DNA of 64,000 nt, taken from positions 1,103,001-1,167,000 of the forward strand of contig NZ_NPJZ01000001.1 in NCBI RefSeq assembly GCF_002245895.1, read 5' to 3'. Positions 23,916-32,502 of this stretch are shown piece by piece. Below the pieces are notes generated by a model. It was not told the DNA's origin, did not search any database, and saw nothing but the letters and a program-made list of their open reading frames with translations. The first letter of the stretch is position 1. The number at the start of each line of letters is the position of its first letter. This stretch comes from Rhodococcus sp. OK302 (GTDB taxonomy: Bacteria; Actinomycetota; Actinomycetes; Mycobacteriales; Mycobacteriaceae). A program made the translations under genes and the position numbers.

Positions 23916-24782
23916 ATGACAACACCCACCGTCCAATTCGATACTTCCGGTCTGGACGTCTGGACTGATCCGGAACACTTCGAGGTAACAGCCGAGCGTA
24001 TTGCCGAATATGCGGCTGCCACCAACGATCCCATCGAGCGGCACTTGCGCGGCGAAATCGCCCCGCCCGTGTTCGCGGTGGTGCCGGTCTTCATGTCGAT
24101 GGCACCCGCAGCACTGTCGGTGGCGCCGGTGGAACTGCTGATGAAGCTGGTGCACGGTGAGCAGGATTTCCTGTTCCATCGTCCCATCTACCCCGGCGAT
24201 CACCTGGTGGCGCGGGCAAAGCCCATCGGATTCGAGGGCCGTGACAACGGATCAACCGTAGTCATCTATGTCGAAACCAAAACCGACAAGGGCGAATTGG
24301 TCAATGAGCAGTGGATGACGGCATTCTTCCGCAAGGTCGACGCCGGCACCGGTCTGGGCGAGAAGGCGCCGAATCATCGCTTCGGCGAAGCACTTCGGGA
24401 CGCCGCTCCCGCCGCAGTCGTGAATCAGCACATCGACGAGGATCAGACGTTCCGGTACTCACCGGCCTCCGGGGATCCGATGCCGATTCACCTCGACGAC
24501 GAGATCGCCCGCCTGTCCGGCCTTCCGGGAATCATCAACCACGGACTGTGCACGATGGCATTCACGTCGTGGGGCGCCCTCACGGAACTAGCCGACGGCC
24601 AGACCGAGCGTTTACGCCGTCTCGCAGTGCGATTCGCGAAGCCTGTGCTCCCGACACAGGACATGGAGACCACCTTCTACAAGTCCGGATCGGCCGACGG
24701 AGCTACCTCGTATTCGTATGAAACCAGCGCGGTCGGTGACCTCGTCATCAAGGACGGTCTTGCCGTCATCAGCGACATCTGA
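23916..24782 (+). CDS. MaoC-type 2-enoyl-CoA hydratase (hydratase-2)
   Basis: A 288-residue double hot-dog protein. The N-terminal half is the degenerate domain (FEVTAERIAEYAAATNDP, PVFAVVPVF, GEQDFLFHRPIYPGD); the C-terminal half has the hydratase-2 motif YSPASGDPMPIHLDDEIARLSGLPGIINHGLCTMAF, with the catalytic Asp and His. This architecture equals the hydratase part of peroxisomal MFE-2 and forms (3R)-hydroxyacyl-CoA. It begins 6 bases after the SRPBCC stop and is followed by a matching dehydrogenase gene. Length and layout are like mycobacterial ChsH3-type proteins. Confidence 0.9.
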   Translation: MTTPTVQFDTSGLDVWTDPEHFEVTAERIAEYAAATNDPIERHLRGEIAPPVFAVVPVFMSMAPAALSVAPVELLMKLVHGEQDFLFHRPIYPGDHLVARAKPIGFEGRDNGSTVVIYVETKTDKGELVNEQWMTAFFRKVDAGTGLGEKAPNHRFGEALRDAAPAAVVNQHIDEDQTFRYSPASGDPMPIHLDDEIARLSGLPGIINHGLCTMAFTSWGALTELADGQTERLRRLAVRFAKPVLPTQDMETTFYKSGSADGATSYSYETSAVGDLVIKDGLAVISDI

Positions 24783-24806
24783 AACCACTCGAGGAGAACT
24801 GAACTT

Positions 24807-25673
24807 ATGGGAAGTCTGGACGGTCGCGTAGCGATCATCACCGGTGCCGGACGCGGCATCGGCCGTGAGCATGCATTGCTCTTCGCCCGCGAAGGCGCCA
24901 GCGTCGTAGTCAACGACCTCGGCGGTGCCAACGACGGTTCCGGTGCGGATGCCGGCCCGGCGCAGCAGGTAGTCGACGAAATCATCGCCGCCGGCGGCGC
25001 AGCTGTTGCCAACACGGATAACGTCGCGACGTGGGACGGCGCGGAAGGTCTGGTCAGGCAGGCCATCCGCGAGTTCGGTCGACTCGACATCCTCGTCAAC
25101 AATGCCGGCATCCTTCGCGACGCCTTTATCGCGGGCATGGACGAAAGCCAGTGGGACTCGGTCATTGCCGTTCACCTCAAAGGACATGCTGCGACGCTCC
25201 ATCACGCTGCCGCGTACTGGAAAGCGCAGAGCAAGGCGGGGGAGACCGTCAATGCGTCGGTCATCAATACTGCTTCGGCCTCAGGCACATTCATGCCGAA
25301 CGCCGGTCAGGGCAACTACGGCGCAGCGAAGGCCGGCATCGCAGCCCTGACCCTGGTAGCTGCCGACGAACTCGATCGGTACGGCGTGCGCGTCAACGCA
25401 ATTGCCCCGATCGCGCGTACCCGACTGACTTTGGCGACCCCCGGAATGGGTGCGCTATTTGCAGCCGAAGTTCCCGAGGGCGAGTTCGACGCTTTTGCTC
25501 CGTCCAACATCTCGCCATTGGTGGCGTATCTCGCGGGGCCGGACTGCAAACTCACCGGCAAGGTCTATGCCGTACAGGGCGGGGCTATCACCGAGTTGGC
25601 CGGTTGGCATGACGTCAACACCATCGAGAGCGAAGGTCCCTGGACCGTCGCAGACCTCGCAGAGCGTCTGTAA
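24807..25673 (+). CDS. MFE-2-like (3R)-hydroxyacyl-CoA dehydrogenase (SDR)
   Basis: A 288-residue SDR with TGAGRGIGREHALLFAREGA, VVNDLGG, the NNAGILRD motif, INTASASGTF (Ser) and YGAAKAG (Tyr-Lys). The opening and the DLGG-N-DGSG loop are typical of the dehydrogenase unit of peroxisomal MFE-2/17beta-HSD4 and fungal Fox2, which oxidise (3R)-hydroxyacyl-CoA with NAD+. It follows the hydratase-2 gene by 24 bases with a GAGGAGAA site. Together they are a split MFE-2. A steroid 17-hydroxyl substrate cannot be excluded. Confidence 0.88.
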   Translation: MGSLDGRVAIITGAGRGIGREHALLFAREGASVVVNDLGGANDGSGADAGPAQQVVDEIIAAGGAAVANTDNVATWDGAEGLVRQAIREFGRLDILVNNAGILRDAFIAGMDESQWDSVIAVHLKGHAATLHHAAAYWKAQSKAGETVNASVINTASASGTFMPNAGQGNYGAAKAGIAALTLVAADELDRYGVRVNAIAPIARTRLTLATPGMGALFAAEVPEGEFDAFAPSNISPLVAYLAGPDCKLTGKVYAVQGGAITELAGWHDVNTIESEGPWTVADLAERL

Positions 25674-25677
25674 AGCC

Positions 25678-27876
25678 ATGGCGCGCAATGCGTACGAACT
25701 CGGCCTCGGGCTCAGTGAAGAACACACAGCACTCGCAGATTCGGTGCGGGCCTTCGCCGAGCGCACCATCACTGCCGAACAGGTTCGGGCGGCGGTAGAG
25801 TCCCGGTCCGAGGAAAAGTTCCCGGAATTCTGGCCCGCCCTGGTCGGTCAGGATCTGCTGGGGCTCGCGGTCCCCGAGGCTCAGGGCGGCCACGGCGCGG
25901 GTCTTCTCACCCTCGCTGTGGCTCTGGAAGCCTTGGGCCGCACTGTCTCTCCCGGACCTTTTGTTTCGACTGTTCTGGCGAGTGCAGTTCTCGGTGCCGC
26001 AGATTCGAAGGCGAGACTGGAGTTCTTGCCGGGCCTACTCGACGGAACACACACGGCAGCCGTTGCTTTGGGTACACCCTTGGTGGCGGAAGCTGCTGAC
26101 GGCGGCTACCGCATAACCGGTGTACTCGACGCTGTTCTTGGCGGCGAACATGCCGACGTGCTGCTGGTACCAGCGGCGTTACCCGAGGGCGTTCGGTACG
26201 TCGTACTCGACAGCAGTGCAGTCTCGATCACGGTGCAGGACAGTATCGATGTGCTGCGCGGTAGTGCACGCCTAGAAGTCGACAGTGTGCAGATAAGCGC
26301 CGATCGAGTGCTCGACGGTTTGACCGCAACTCGCGTACGATCCATCGCCGCCGTGGTTTTGGGCGCCGAGGACGTCGGCGTCATGTCCTGGTGTGTTTCC
26401 ACGGCGTCGGAGTACGCCAAGACTCGTGTGCAGTTCGGACGTCCCATTGGCCAGTTCCAGGGTGTCAAGCACAAATGTGCTCAGATGGGCATTGCGCTCG
26501 AGCAAGCTCGTGCCGTGGTGTGGGATGCCGCAAGTGCCCTGGACAAGGGTGACGACACAGCAGATTTTGCTGCGGACATCGCCGCCGTCATTGTCCCCGA
26601 CGCAGCGGTGCAGGTGGCGCAGGATTGCATCCAGGTCCACGGGGGCATCGGTTTCACGTGGGAGCACGACGCTCACTTGTACTACCGTCGGGCGCTGTCG
26701 ATTCGTGGCATTCTCGGAACTCGCGAGGATCGTGCCAATCGTGTTGCGCAGCAGGCGATCGACGGCATCAGCCGGGCTTCGGTTCTCGAATTGCCGCTCG
26801 AGGCCGAGGTTATTCGCGGCCAGATCGCAAGCGAACTCGCGAAGCTGGTCGATCTGGACGAGGACGATCAGTTGATCGCTCTCGGTGATGGAGGTTGGGT
26901 CCACCCGCATCTACCGAAGCCGTACGGCCGCAGCGCCGCTCCGCTCGAGCAGATTGTGATCTCGCAGGAGATCAAGGCGGCCGGCATCGCGATGCCGCAA
27001 CTCCTGATGGGCGGCTGGGCCGTTCAGGCGGTTGTTGCTCACGGCACTGACAAACAGAAGCAGGAACTGGCAGTACCCACATTGCAGGGCGAGTTGGTGT
27101 GGTGCCAGCTGTTCAGTGAGCCCGGCGCCGGTTCCGACCTCGCCTCGTTGTCGACGAAGGCCGAAAAGGTAGACGGCGGTTGGAAAGTCACCGGTCAGAA
27201 GATCTGGACCACGGTGGCGCAGTTCTCCGACTGGGCGATGCTCATTGCCCGCACGGATGCCGCCAAGCCGAAACATCAAGGCATCACCTACTTCGTGCTG
27301 GATATGTCGACGCCGGGAATCACTGTCCGTCCGTTGCGTGAAATGACGGGCTCGGCGCTGTTCAACGAAGTATTCCTCGACGACGTCTTCATTCCCGACG
27401 AGAATGTGGTCGGAGAAGTGAACGACGGCTGGAACGTCGCACGTACAACCCTGGCCGGTGAGCGCGTCGCGCTGAGTCAGAAGATGGAGGCTTATGCGTC
27501 GGACACGGATCTGCTGAAGTTCGCGAAGTCTGCACACCTCAGCCCGATCGGGCGCTACCGCGTCGGCGAGCTTGTTGCCGAAAGTCAGGCCATCGATCTC
27601 ATCGGTTCTCGCGTTGTGCTCAAACAACTTTCGGGAATCGATGTAAGTACCACGTCGAGCGTCGGCAAGCTTCTGGCCATGAAGATCAGCCAGTCGATCG
27701 CCGAGTTCGTGGTCGCGGAACTAGGTGCTGCCGGAGCGGTCAGCATCCCGGGTAAGCCCAGCGACAAGGCGATGGAGCAGCTGATCTCAGGCCGCGCCAC
27801 CACCATCTACGGCGGCACCACCGAGGTGCAGCTCAACGTGATCGGTGAGCGCATGCTCGGGTTGCCGCGCGACTGA
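25678..27876 (+). CDS. Fused double-domain acyl-CoA dehydrogenase
   Basis: A 732-residue protein made of two acyl-CoA dehydrogenase units. I take ATG 25678, 4 bases after the SDR stop; the frame is open back to 25450 but overlaps that gene. Unit 1 (about 1-370) has ALVGQDLLGLAVPEAQGGHGAG, KTRVQFGRPIGQFQGVKH and QVHGGIGFTWEHDAHLYYRRA. Unit 2 (about 385-732) has QLFSEPGAGSDLASL, WTTVAQFSDWAML and the closing IYGGTTEVQLNVIGER. Such fusions, known in mycobacterial FadE34 and FadE22-type proteins, use FAD to introduce the 2,3-double bond into acyl-CoA. It supplies the first step to the hydratase, SDR and thiolase encoded upstream. Confidence 0.9.
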   Translation: MARNAYELGLGLSEEHTALADSVRAFAERTITAEQVRAAVESRSEEKFPEFWPALVGQDLLGLAVPEAQGGHGAGLLTLAVALEALGRTVSPGPFVSTVLASAVLGAADSKARLEFLPGLLDGTHTAAVALGTPLVAEAADGGYRITGVLDAVLGGEHADVLLVPAALPEGVRYVVLDSSAVSITVQDSIDVLRGSARLEVDSVQISADRVLDGLTATRVRSIAAVVLGAEDVGVMSWCVSTASEYAKTRVQFGRPIGQFQGVKHKCAQMGIALEQARAVVWDAASALDKGDDTADFAADIAAVIVPDAAVQVAQDCIQVHGGIGFTWEHDAHLYYRRALSIRGILGTREDRANRVAQQAIDGISRASVLELPLEAEVIRGQIASELAKLVDLDEDDQLIALGDGGWVHPHLPKPYGRSAAPLEQIVISQEIKAAGIAMPQLLMGGWAVQAVVAHGTDKQKQELAVPTLQGELVWCQLFSEPGAGSDLASLSTKAEKVDGGWKVTGQKIWTTVAQFSDWAMLIARTDAAKPKHQGITYFVLDMSTPGITVRPLREMTGSALFNEVFLDDVFIPDENVVGEVNDGWNVARTTLAGERVALSQKMEAYASDTDLLKFAKSAHLSPIGRYRVGELVAESQAIDLIGSRVVLKQLSGIDVSTTSSVGKLLAMKISQSIAEFVVAELGAAGAVSIPGKPSDKAMEQLISGRATTIYGGTTEVQLNVIGERMLGLPRD

Positions 27877-27899
27877 TCGTTACTTCCGGAGGTGGTGGC

Positions 27900-29312
27900 T
27901 CAGTCCTGGATTCGATTCCAGGGCTGGGCCTCTTCCAGTTCGAAGGCCAACTCGAGCAGAGTGCGCTCATCGCCGAGATCTGCCGAGAAATGGGAAGCCA
28001 GTGGTAGGCCGTTGCTGGTTTGGTGCATCGGCAACGAGATTGCGGGACCACCGGAGATGTTGTTGAGGGGGGTGAACGACGTGTAGGCGATCAGCTTGTC
28101 GAACAGTTCCTCGAAAGGCTGAGCCGGGGAAAGGTATCCAAGCTCGGGCGTAGTGTGGGCGAGTGTCGGGGAGAGCACGACATCGTACTTCTGGAACATT
28201 GCCGAATACTGCTGCTGGACGCGGCGTAGCCGATAAAATGCCCGCGGAGTCTTCGCGAGATTCTTCCGGTACAGCGAGTACAGACCGCGCGAGAGATTGT
28301 CGGTAGCGGACTTGTCGAAGTCGGAGCCCAACATCTGCTTGCCGCCGGTAGATATTGCGAAAGACAGGAATCCCCAGTAGATCCCGAAATCCTCGACGAA
28401 CTCTTGCCCCACGGGATGCACGGCGTCTTCGACATGATGGCCGAGTTCGGCGAGCAGTTCCGCTGTGGCTGCAACAGATTTACGGGTTTCGTCATCCGTC
28501 TTGGTGACGGTTACGGAATCAGTGATCACGCCGACGCGTAGACGAGTGGGACTGGGGCCTTCGATCAGGCGAACCGGGGCGAGTCGTGGATTGCGGTAGT
28601 AACCTTCGGCTGCCGACATCCAACGTGCGGTGTCGCGGACAGTCCTGGTGACGGCGCCCTGCGAGATGATCCGGATCGGCAAGGACTTGTCCGCGGGATC
28701 GGCGACGGTCCGGCCACGGGTGGTTTTGAGGCCGACCAGCCCGCACGCGGCAGCGGGGATGCGGATGGAACCGCCGCCGTCGTTGGCATGCGCGAAGGGG
28801 AGGACGCCCGACGCGACCAATGCTGCGGAACCGCCCGACGACGCACCCGCCGAGTAGGCCGGGTTCCAGGGATTGCGGACTGGTTCTTCGGTCATGAACT
28901 CGGTGGAAGCGTTGAATCCGAACTCGGGCAGCCGGGACTTTCCGATGGAAATTGCGCCGGTGGACAGGAACTGCTTCGCGAAGTCGCTGTCCGCCATGGC
29001 GGGGAGGGCGGTGAAGGCCGTGCTTCCCTGCTGGGTGGGCAGACCGGCGCTGTCGGTGTTGTCCTTGATTGCGGTGGGGACACCCGCAAAGATTCCCGTG
29101 GTCGGCCTCTTGCTCCGCACCAGAGCACGGTCGAAATCTGTGTACGCAAGGCCGTTGATTTGCCCCTGCATCGCTTCGGCGCGGGCGATCGAGGCCTCCA
29201 TGACCTCCCGCGCAGTCACCTCACCGGATGCGATCCGGGCAGCAACACCCGTGGCGTCGAGATCGCCCAAGGCGTCGTCGGTGAATGCGTGAACAGGCAA
29301 ATTCGTAGACAT
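27900..29312 (-). CDS. Amidase signature family hydrolase
   Basis: A 470-residue enzyme with the Ser-cisSer-Lys triad visible: Lys83 in PTAIKDN, Ser158 in SAGASSGGSAA and Ser182 in DGGGSIRIPAAACG. Amidase-signature enzymes hydrolyse amides or, in some members, esters. It converges on the dehydrogenase operon with only 23 bases between stops. The start (ATG, complement of 29310-29312) has an AAGGAA site. A strong hairpin lies just 25 bases upstream, so it is probably transcribed apart from the hydroxylase pair. Substrate unknown. Confidence 0.9.
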   Translation of the reverse strand: MSTNLPVHAFTDDALGDLDATGVAARIASGEVTAREVMEASIARAEAMQGQINGLAYTDFDRALVRSKRPTTGIFAGVPTAIKDNTDSAGLPTQQGSTAFTALPAMADSDFAKQFLSTGAISIGKSRLPEFGFNASTEFMTEEPVRNPWNPAYSAGASSGGSAALVASGVLPFAHANDGGGSIRIPAAACGLVGLKTTRGRTVADPADKSLPIRIISQGAVTRTVRDTARWMSAAEGYYRNPRLAPVRLIEGPSPTRLRVGVITDSVTVTKTDDETRKSVAATAELLAELGHHVEDAVHPVGQEFVEDFGIYWGFLSFAISTGGKQMLGSDFDKSATDNLSRGLYSLYRKNLAKTPRAFYRLRRVQQQYSAMFQKYDVVLSPTLAHTTPELGYLSPAQPFEELFDKLIAYTSFTPLNNISGGPAISLPMHQTSNGLPLASHFSADLGDERTLLELAFELEEAQPWNRIQD

Positions 29313-29336
29313 CGGATTCCTTGATCAACGGCGGCA

Positions 29337-29370
29337 GGGTCGTCCGTCCAGGGTATTGGACGGACGACCC
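29337..29370 (-). terminator. Hairpin between hydroxylase operon and amidase
   Basis: GGGTCGTCCGTCC and its complement form a perfect 13-base stem around an 8-base loop. It can end the leftward FadR-hydroxylase transcript. No T-run follows. It lies 25 bases before the amidase start codon, leaving little room for a separate promoter. Confidence 0.8.
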
Positions 29371-29422
29371 GAGGGTGCCGGTATGCGAGTATCAGCTGCC
29401 GAAGACAGGAAAGCGGCCAGGT

Positions 29423-30073
29423 TCACAGGTTCGATGTGGCGCCATGCAAGTTCTTGGCAGTGGGAGAGGTTTCCACAGATTTCGGGGCGGGGTAGGTGCC
29501 CAGTACGCGGTCGGCTGTCCCGGCTGTTGTGACGGTGAACCAGTAGTGCTCGTTCTTGAAGTGATGGTTGCGGTGATTTCGCCAAACCGATTTGTAGAGA
29601 GCAGTTTTCGGCTTGTAGTCGCTGTGGATCAGGAAGTGAGTCCACTCGTAGATCAGTCCGATTACGGAAATACAGGTCAGGAACGTGAGGGCGAGTTCGA
29701 TGCGAGGAAACGCGAGTAGGGCGACGGCGGCCAGAACTGGAATCACGATCAGGAGGGTCTGCCACGGAATGAAGATCAAGGGAACCGTGCGCGGCGACGC
29801 ATGGTGTTCGCGATGGCTGCGTGCCAGCCGCGAATCGATGGTGATGCCGGCAATCTTCCGAGGTTTCCAATGCAGGATGACGACGTGAATAGTCCACTCC
29901 ACGAACGGAAATACGGCAATCATCACGAGGGGAACCAGGGCATCGGTGATCTGCCAGTTGCCCAGTGCAATTCGTGATGCTGTCGCAGCGACCAACATTG
30001 CCCCGATCATCCACGGGGTGGGCGACTTGCGGAAGGTTCGAGCGGCATCGGAGAGTGTCAGTGGCGTGCTCAT
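29423..30073 (-). CDS. Sterol desaturase / fatty acid hydroxylase superfamily protein
   Basis: A 216-residue membrane protein with four hydrophobic segments and the di-iron histidine boxes of the superfamily: HREHH after the second helix, EWTHFLIH, and HRNHHFKNEHYWF. These proteins hydroxylate or desaturate lipid chains with O2. Its ATG overlaps the end of the upstream FadR-like gene by 4 bases, so the regulator and enzyme form one operon. The substrate, perhaps fatty acyl, carotenoid or sterol-like, is not indicated. Confidence 0.88.
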   Translation of the reverse strand: MSTPLTLSDAARTFRKSPTPWMIGAMLVAATASRIALGNWQITDALVPLVMIAVFPFVEWTIHVVILHWKPRKIAGITIDSRLARSHREHHASPRTVPLIFIPWQTLLIVIPVLAAVALLAFPRIELALTFLTCISVIGLIYEWTHFLIHSDYKPKTALYKSVWRNHRNHHFKNEHYWFTVTTAGTADRVLGTYPAPKSVETSPTAKNLHGATSNL

Positions 30074-30792
30074 GGTTTCAGTCCTTCCAGGAACGTGAGG
30101 GCCTCACCGATCGCCGTCGTGCCCGAGCGCAGAAGCTCCCCGGCCAGCGCCGCAGAGGTGGGCTCGTCGTGTGTGGTGATGGCAGTAGCCAGTTTTCGAT
30201 ACAGTTCGGTCTGGCCGACCTCGGCAACCATGACCGCGGCCAGGGCCGTCATCGCAGGTTCGTAGGCGGTGCGGAGACTGTTGAAGATCAACCTGAACGC
30301 GATGGAATCGGCACCGTCGACAACAAATTCCCAGAACGCGAGTGCGCGGTTCTGTTGTTCCACGGGATCATCGGTGGCGGCAAGATGGTCGACGGCAGCG
30401 TGGAGTTCAATGCCGTGTTCCGGTGAAACGCGTCGGGCAGCCAAGGCAGCGATCTGCGGTCCCATCAACTCGCGGGCTTCGAGGACGCTGCGGACAACTG
30501 ACAGATCCGGGACGCCGCCCCGAACAAGAAGCTGTGGCAGAAGTTCCGGCCCGGCCTGCCGTCGGAAATCGCGCACCGACGTCGACTCTCCCTGCCGGAC
30601 TTCCACCAATCCGGCCTGGGCGAGCTTCTGCATTGCTTCCCGCACCGCGGGCCGGGAAACGCCGAACGCCTCGGCCAGCTTTCGTTCGCTGGGCAAGGCC
30701 TCGCCGGCTGCCAACTCTCCGGCCAGCACTTTTACCGAGATCTGATCGAAGACGGCGCCGGATGCCGAGGTGCGTGCAACGGGTTGGAACAT
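30070..30792 (-). CDS. GntR/FadR-family transcriptional regulator
   Basis: A 240-residue regulator. The N-terminal winged helix has LPSERKLAEAFGVSRPAVREAMQKLAQAGLVEVRQG (residues about 34-70) and the C-terminal part is the helical FCD-type sensor domain with His/Asp-bearing helices (HGIELHAAVDHLAATDDP). FadR-type proteins bind acyl-CoA or carboxylates. Coupled to the hydroxylase gene by a 4-base overlap, it probably controls that operon. Confidence 0.88.
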   Translation of the reverse strand: MFQPVARTSASGAVFDQISVKVLAGELAAGEALPSERKLAEAFGVSRPAVREAMQKLAQAGLVEVRQGESTSVRDFRRQAGPELLPQLLVRGGVPDLSVVRSVLEARELMGPQIAALAARRVSPEHGIELHAAVDHLAATDDPVEQQNRALAFWEFVVDGADSIAFRLIFNSLRTAYEPAMTALAAVMVAEVGQTELYRKLATAITTHDEPTSAALAGELLRSGTTAIGEALTFLEGLKP

Positions 30793-30824
30793 GTATCGAC
30801 GGTAGACCCGTCAGCCGCTAGTGG

Positions 30825-31544
30825 TCAAGTGGTCTTACCAGTTTGTTCCACGGCTTCGGGGGTGGACTCGGGCAGCTGTACCGGGTGGGCGCGCTTCCAC
30901 ATCAGCCGGATCAGTGCGCCCGCTATGGCGGTGCCGAGGACAATCGCGCCGCCGATGATGCCGGCGGAAGAGCCTGGGAAGATGCCCTCGAGAAGCAGCC
31001 AGATGCCGAAGACGAAGAACAGTACAGCCGCACCGATCTTGATGAAGCCTTCCGGAAGATGCTTGCCGAGAACAGAACCCACGATGATTGCCAGTGCGTC
31101 GGCGGCCACCATGCCGATGGTGGATCCGATCCAGATGCCCACCCAATCGTTGTCGGTGGCGAGAGTGATGGTGGCCAGCATGGTCTTGTCGCCGAGTTCG
31201 GCGAGGAAGAATGCGGATGCGACGGCAATGAAGGCGGATCGGGTGACTCGCCCGGCCTTGTTCTGCTCGTCCTCGGTGAGGTCGTCGCCGCGCAGGGTCC
31301 AGAGGCCGAAGATGAGGAAGGCGATACCGCCGACGATGCTGATCGCGGCGGTCGGCAATGCGACGCCCAGATAGTGGCCGACGCCAACAGAAACCAAGTG
31401 AACAAGAGTGGTGGCGATGGTGATGCCGCCGAGAACTACCCACCAGCGATAACGCAACGCGAAGGTCATTGCCATCAGTTGCGACTTGTCGCCGAGTTCA
31501 GCGACGAAGATGACGCCGAAGCTCAAAAGTATTGCAGCAAGCAA
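30825..31544 (-). CDS. TMEM165/GDT1 (UPF0016) family manganese exporter-like protein
   Basis: A 239-residue protein with six to seven helices and the two signature motifs E-L-G-D-K-S (near residue 16) and E-L-G-D-K-T (near 115) that bind the cation in this family of Mn2+/Ca2+ transporters. The two halves are inverted repeats, as usual. It starts at TTG (complement of 31542-31544) behind a strong GGAGGGG site. The upstream leader carries a yybP-ykoY manganese riboswitch, so expression should rise with Mn2+, supporting an Mn2+ efflux role in the membrane. Confidence 0.92.
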   Translation of the reverse strand: MLAAILLSFGVIFVAELGDKSQLMAMTFALRYRWWVVLGGITIATTLVHLVSVGVGHYLGVALPTAAISIVGGIAFLIFGLWTLRGDDLTEDEQNKAGRVTRSAFIAVASAFFLAELGDKTMLATITLATDNDWVGIWIGSTIGMVAADALAIIVGSVLGKHLPEGFIKIGAAVLFFVFGIWLLLEGIFPGSSAGIIGGAIVLGTAIAGALIRLMWKRAHPVQLPESTPEAVEQTGKTT

Positions 31545-31569
31545 GGTTTACCCCTCCGGTCCTGGGCAG

Positions 31570-31735
31570 GCGCGGATGACACCTGTCCGGCCGAAGGTCT
31601 CGCCCACCGATGGTCATGAGCCGTCTGGCCATGAACTGCGGTTCGCAGGCCGGGTACGTCGTGTTCGGCGAGGCGCGCGAACAGTCGGGACCAGTATGTC
31701 GACCTGACGATTGGGGGCTACTCCCCTTCGTTGGT
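31570..31735 (-). ncRNA. yybP-ykoY manganese riboswitch
   Basis: Read on the minus strand, the leader contains AAGGGGAGUAGC (31717-31728), the hallmark L1 element of yybP-ykoY aptamers, then GUCGACAUACUGG (31691-31703), and the 3' partner ACCUUCGGCC-GGACAGGUGUC (31578-31598), in the right order and spacing. The gene that follows is a GDT1-type Mn transporter, one of the standard targets. The aptamer senses Mn2+. Exact helix ends were judged by eye; expression platform not determined. Confidence 0.85.
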
Positions 31736-31815
31736 ACCGAGGTTAGCCTGGGTTTCTCGAATTCGCAAAGCGCACAGTAAGTTTGGCGATCCGAACTTTT
31801 GCATTACCGTTGCCG

Positions 31816-32343
31816 TCAGCAGGCGAGGAGCATCGCCAAAACGGCAGTGTCGGGATCACTGATCGGATCGATGCCGACCCGGCTGATCATCGAGACGACC
31901 GTCCCGTCGGCCTCCGCTTCCACCCAGGCAGCGCGGTGATCCAAACCCAGGTACGGCAGGCCCGGAAGCAGCACGCAGCCGGAGGCGCTGCCCTCGCATT
32001 CGGGCAGGCTGGATGTAGTTTCCGATGGGGGATGCAACATGATCAACGCGGGCGGCTGGTGGTCGGAAAAGCGGCCAGGCGGAAGTGCAAAGTCGCCGAG
32101 CACGGGCCCCTCGGCAACAACCAGTCCGATTGTTCCCGGTTCCGGATCATCCGGGACGTCTTCGCGGACGCCGAAGACCGTCGTCGTCGGCAACAGACCT
32201 GGCAAGGTGGCTACCCGGACCGTCAGTGCAAGAAGTTGCGCCCACTCTTTTGTGGTGTCCGGCCAACGCCCGGAAATGACAAAACCTTGCAGTGCCCCGG
32301 CCGACTGGAACGGTGAGATGCCAATCGCTTCGTTTCTTCTCAT
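31816..32343 (-). CDS. Hypothetical protein
   Basis: A 175-residue soluble protein; start ATG complementary to 32341-32343 with a GGGAGGAA ribosome site (the frame is open to 32547 but has no coding character there). It has no signal peptide or membrane segment. The sequence is beta-rich with a Pro-rich middle (PDDPEPGTIG, LIMLHPPSETTSS) and ends in VSMISRVGIDPISDPDTAVLAMLLAC. I recognise no family. It is divergent from the DUF1254 gene, 159 bases away. Confidence 0.65.
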   Translation of the reverse strand: MRRNEAIGISPFQSAGALQGFVISGRWPDTTKEWAQLLALTVRVATLPGLLPTTTVFGVREDVPDDPEPGTIGLVVAEGPVLGDFALPPGRFSDHQPPALIMLHPPSETTSSLPECEGSASGCVLLPGLPYLGLDHRAAWVEAEADGTVVSMISRVGIDPISDPDTAVLAMLLAC

Positions 32344-32502
32344 CTCTGTTCCTCCCCGAGGTGTTGGTTGGACGTGGTGACAGGTAGGTCCGGCACACTT
32401 CGTTGGGTATAGAAGAAATATGCGCCTTCCGGTGCTGGCACACAAGGCCATCGGAGTGCCAGCCAAGGTTTGTCCAGGTGAGCGTGGTGGTAACCGCAGG
32501 TC

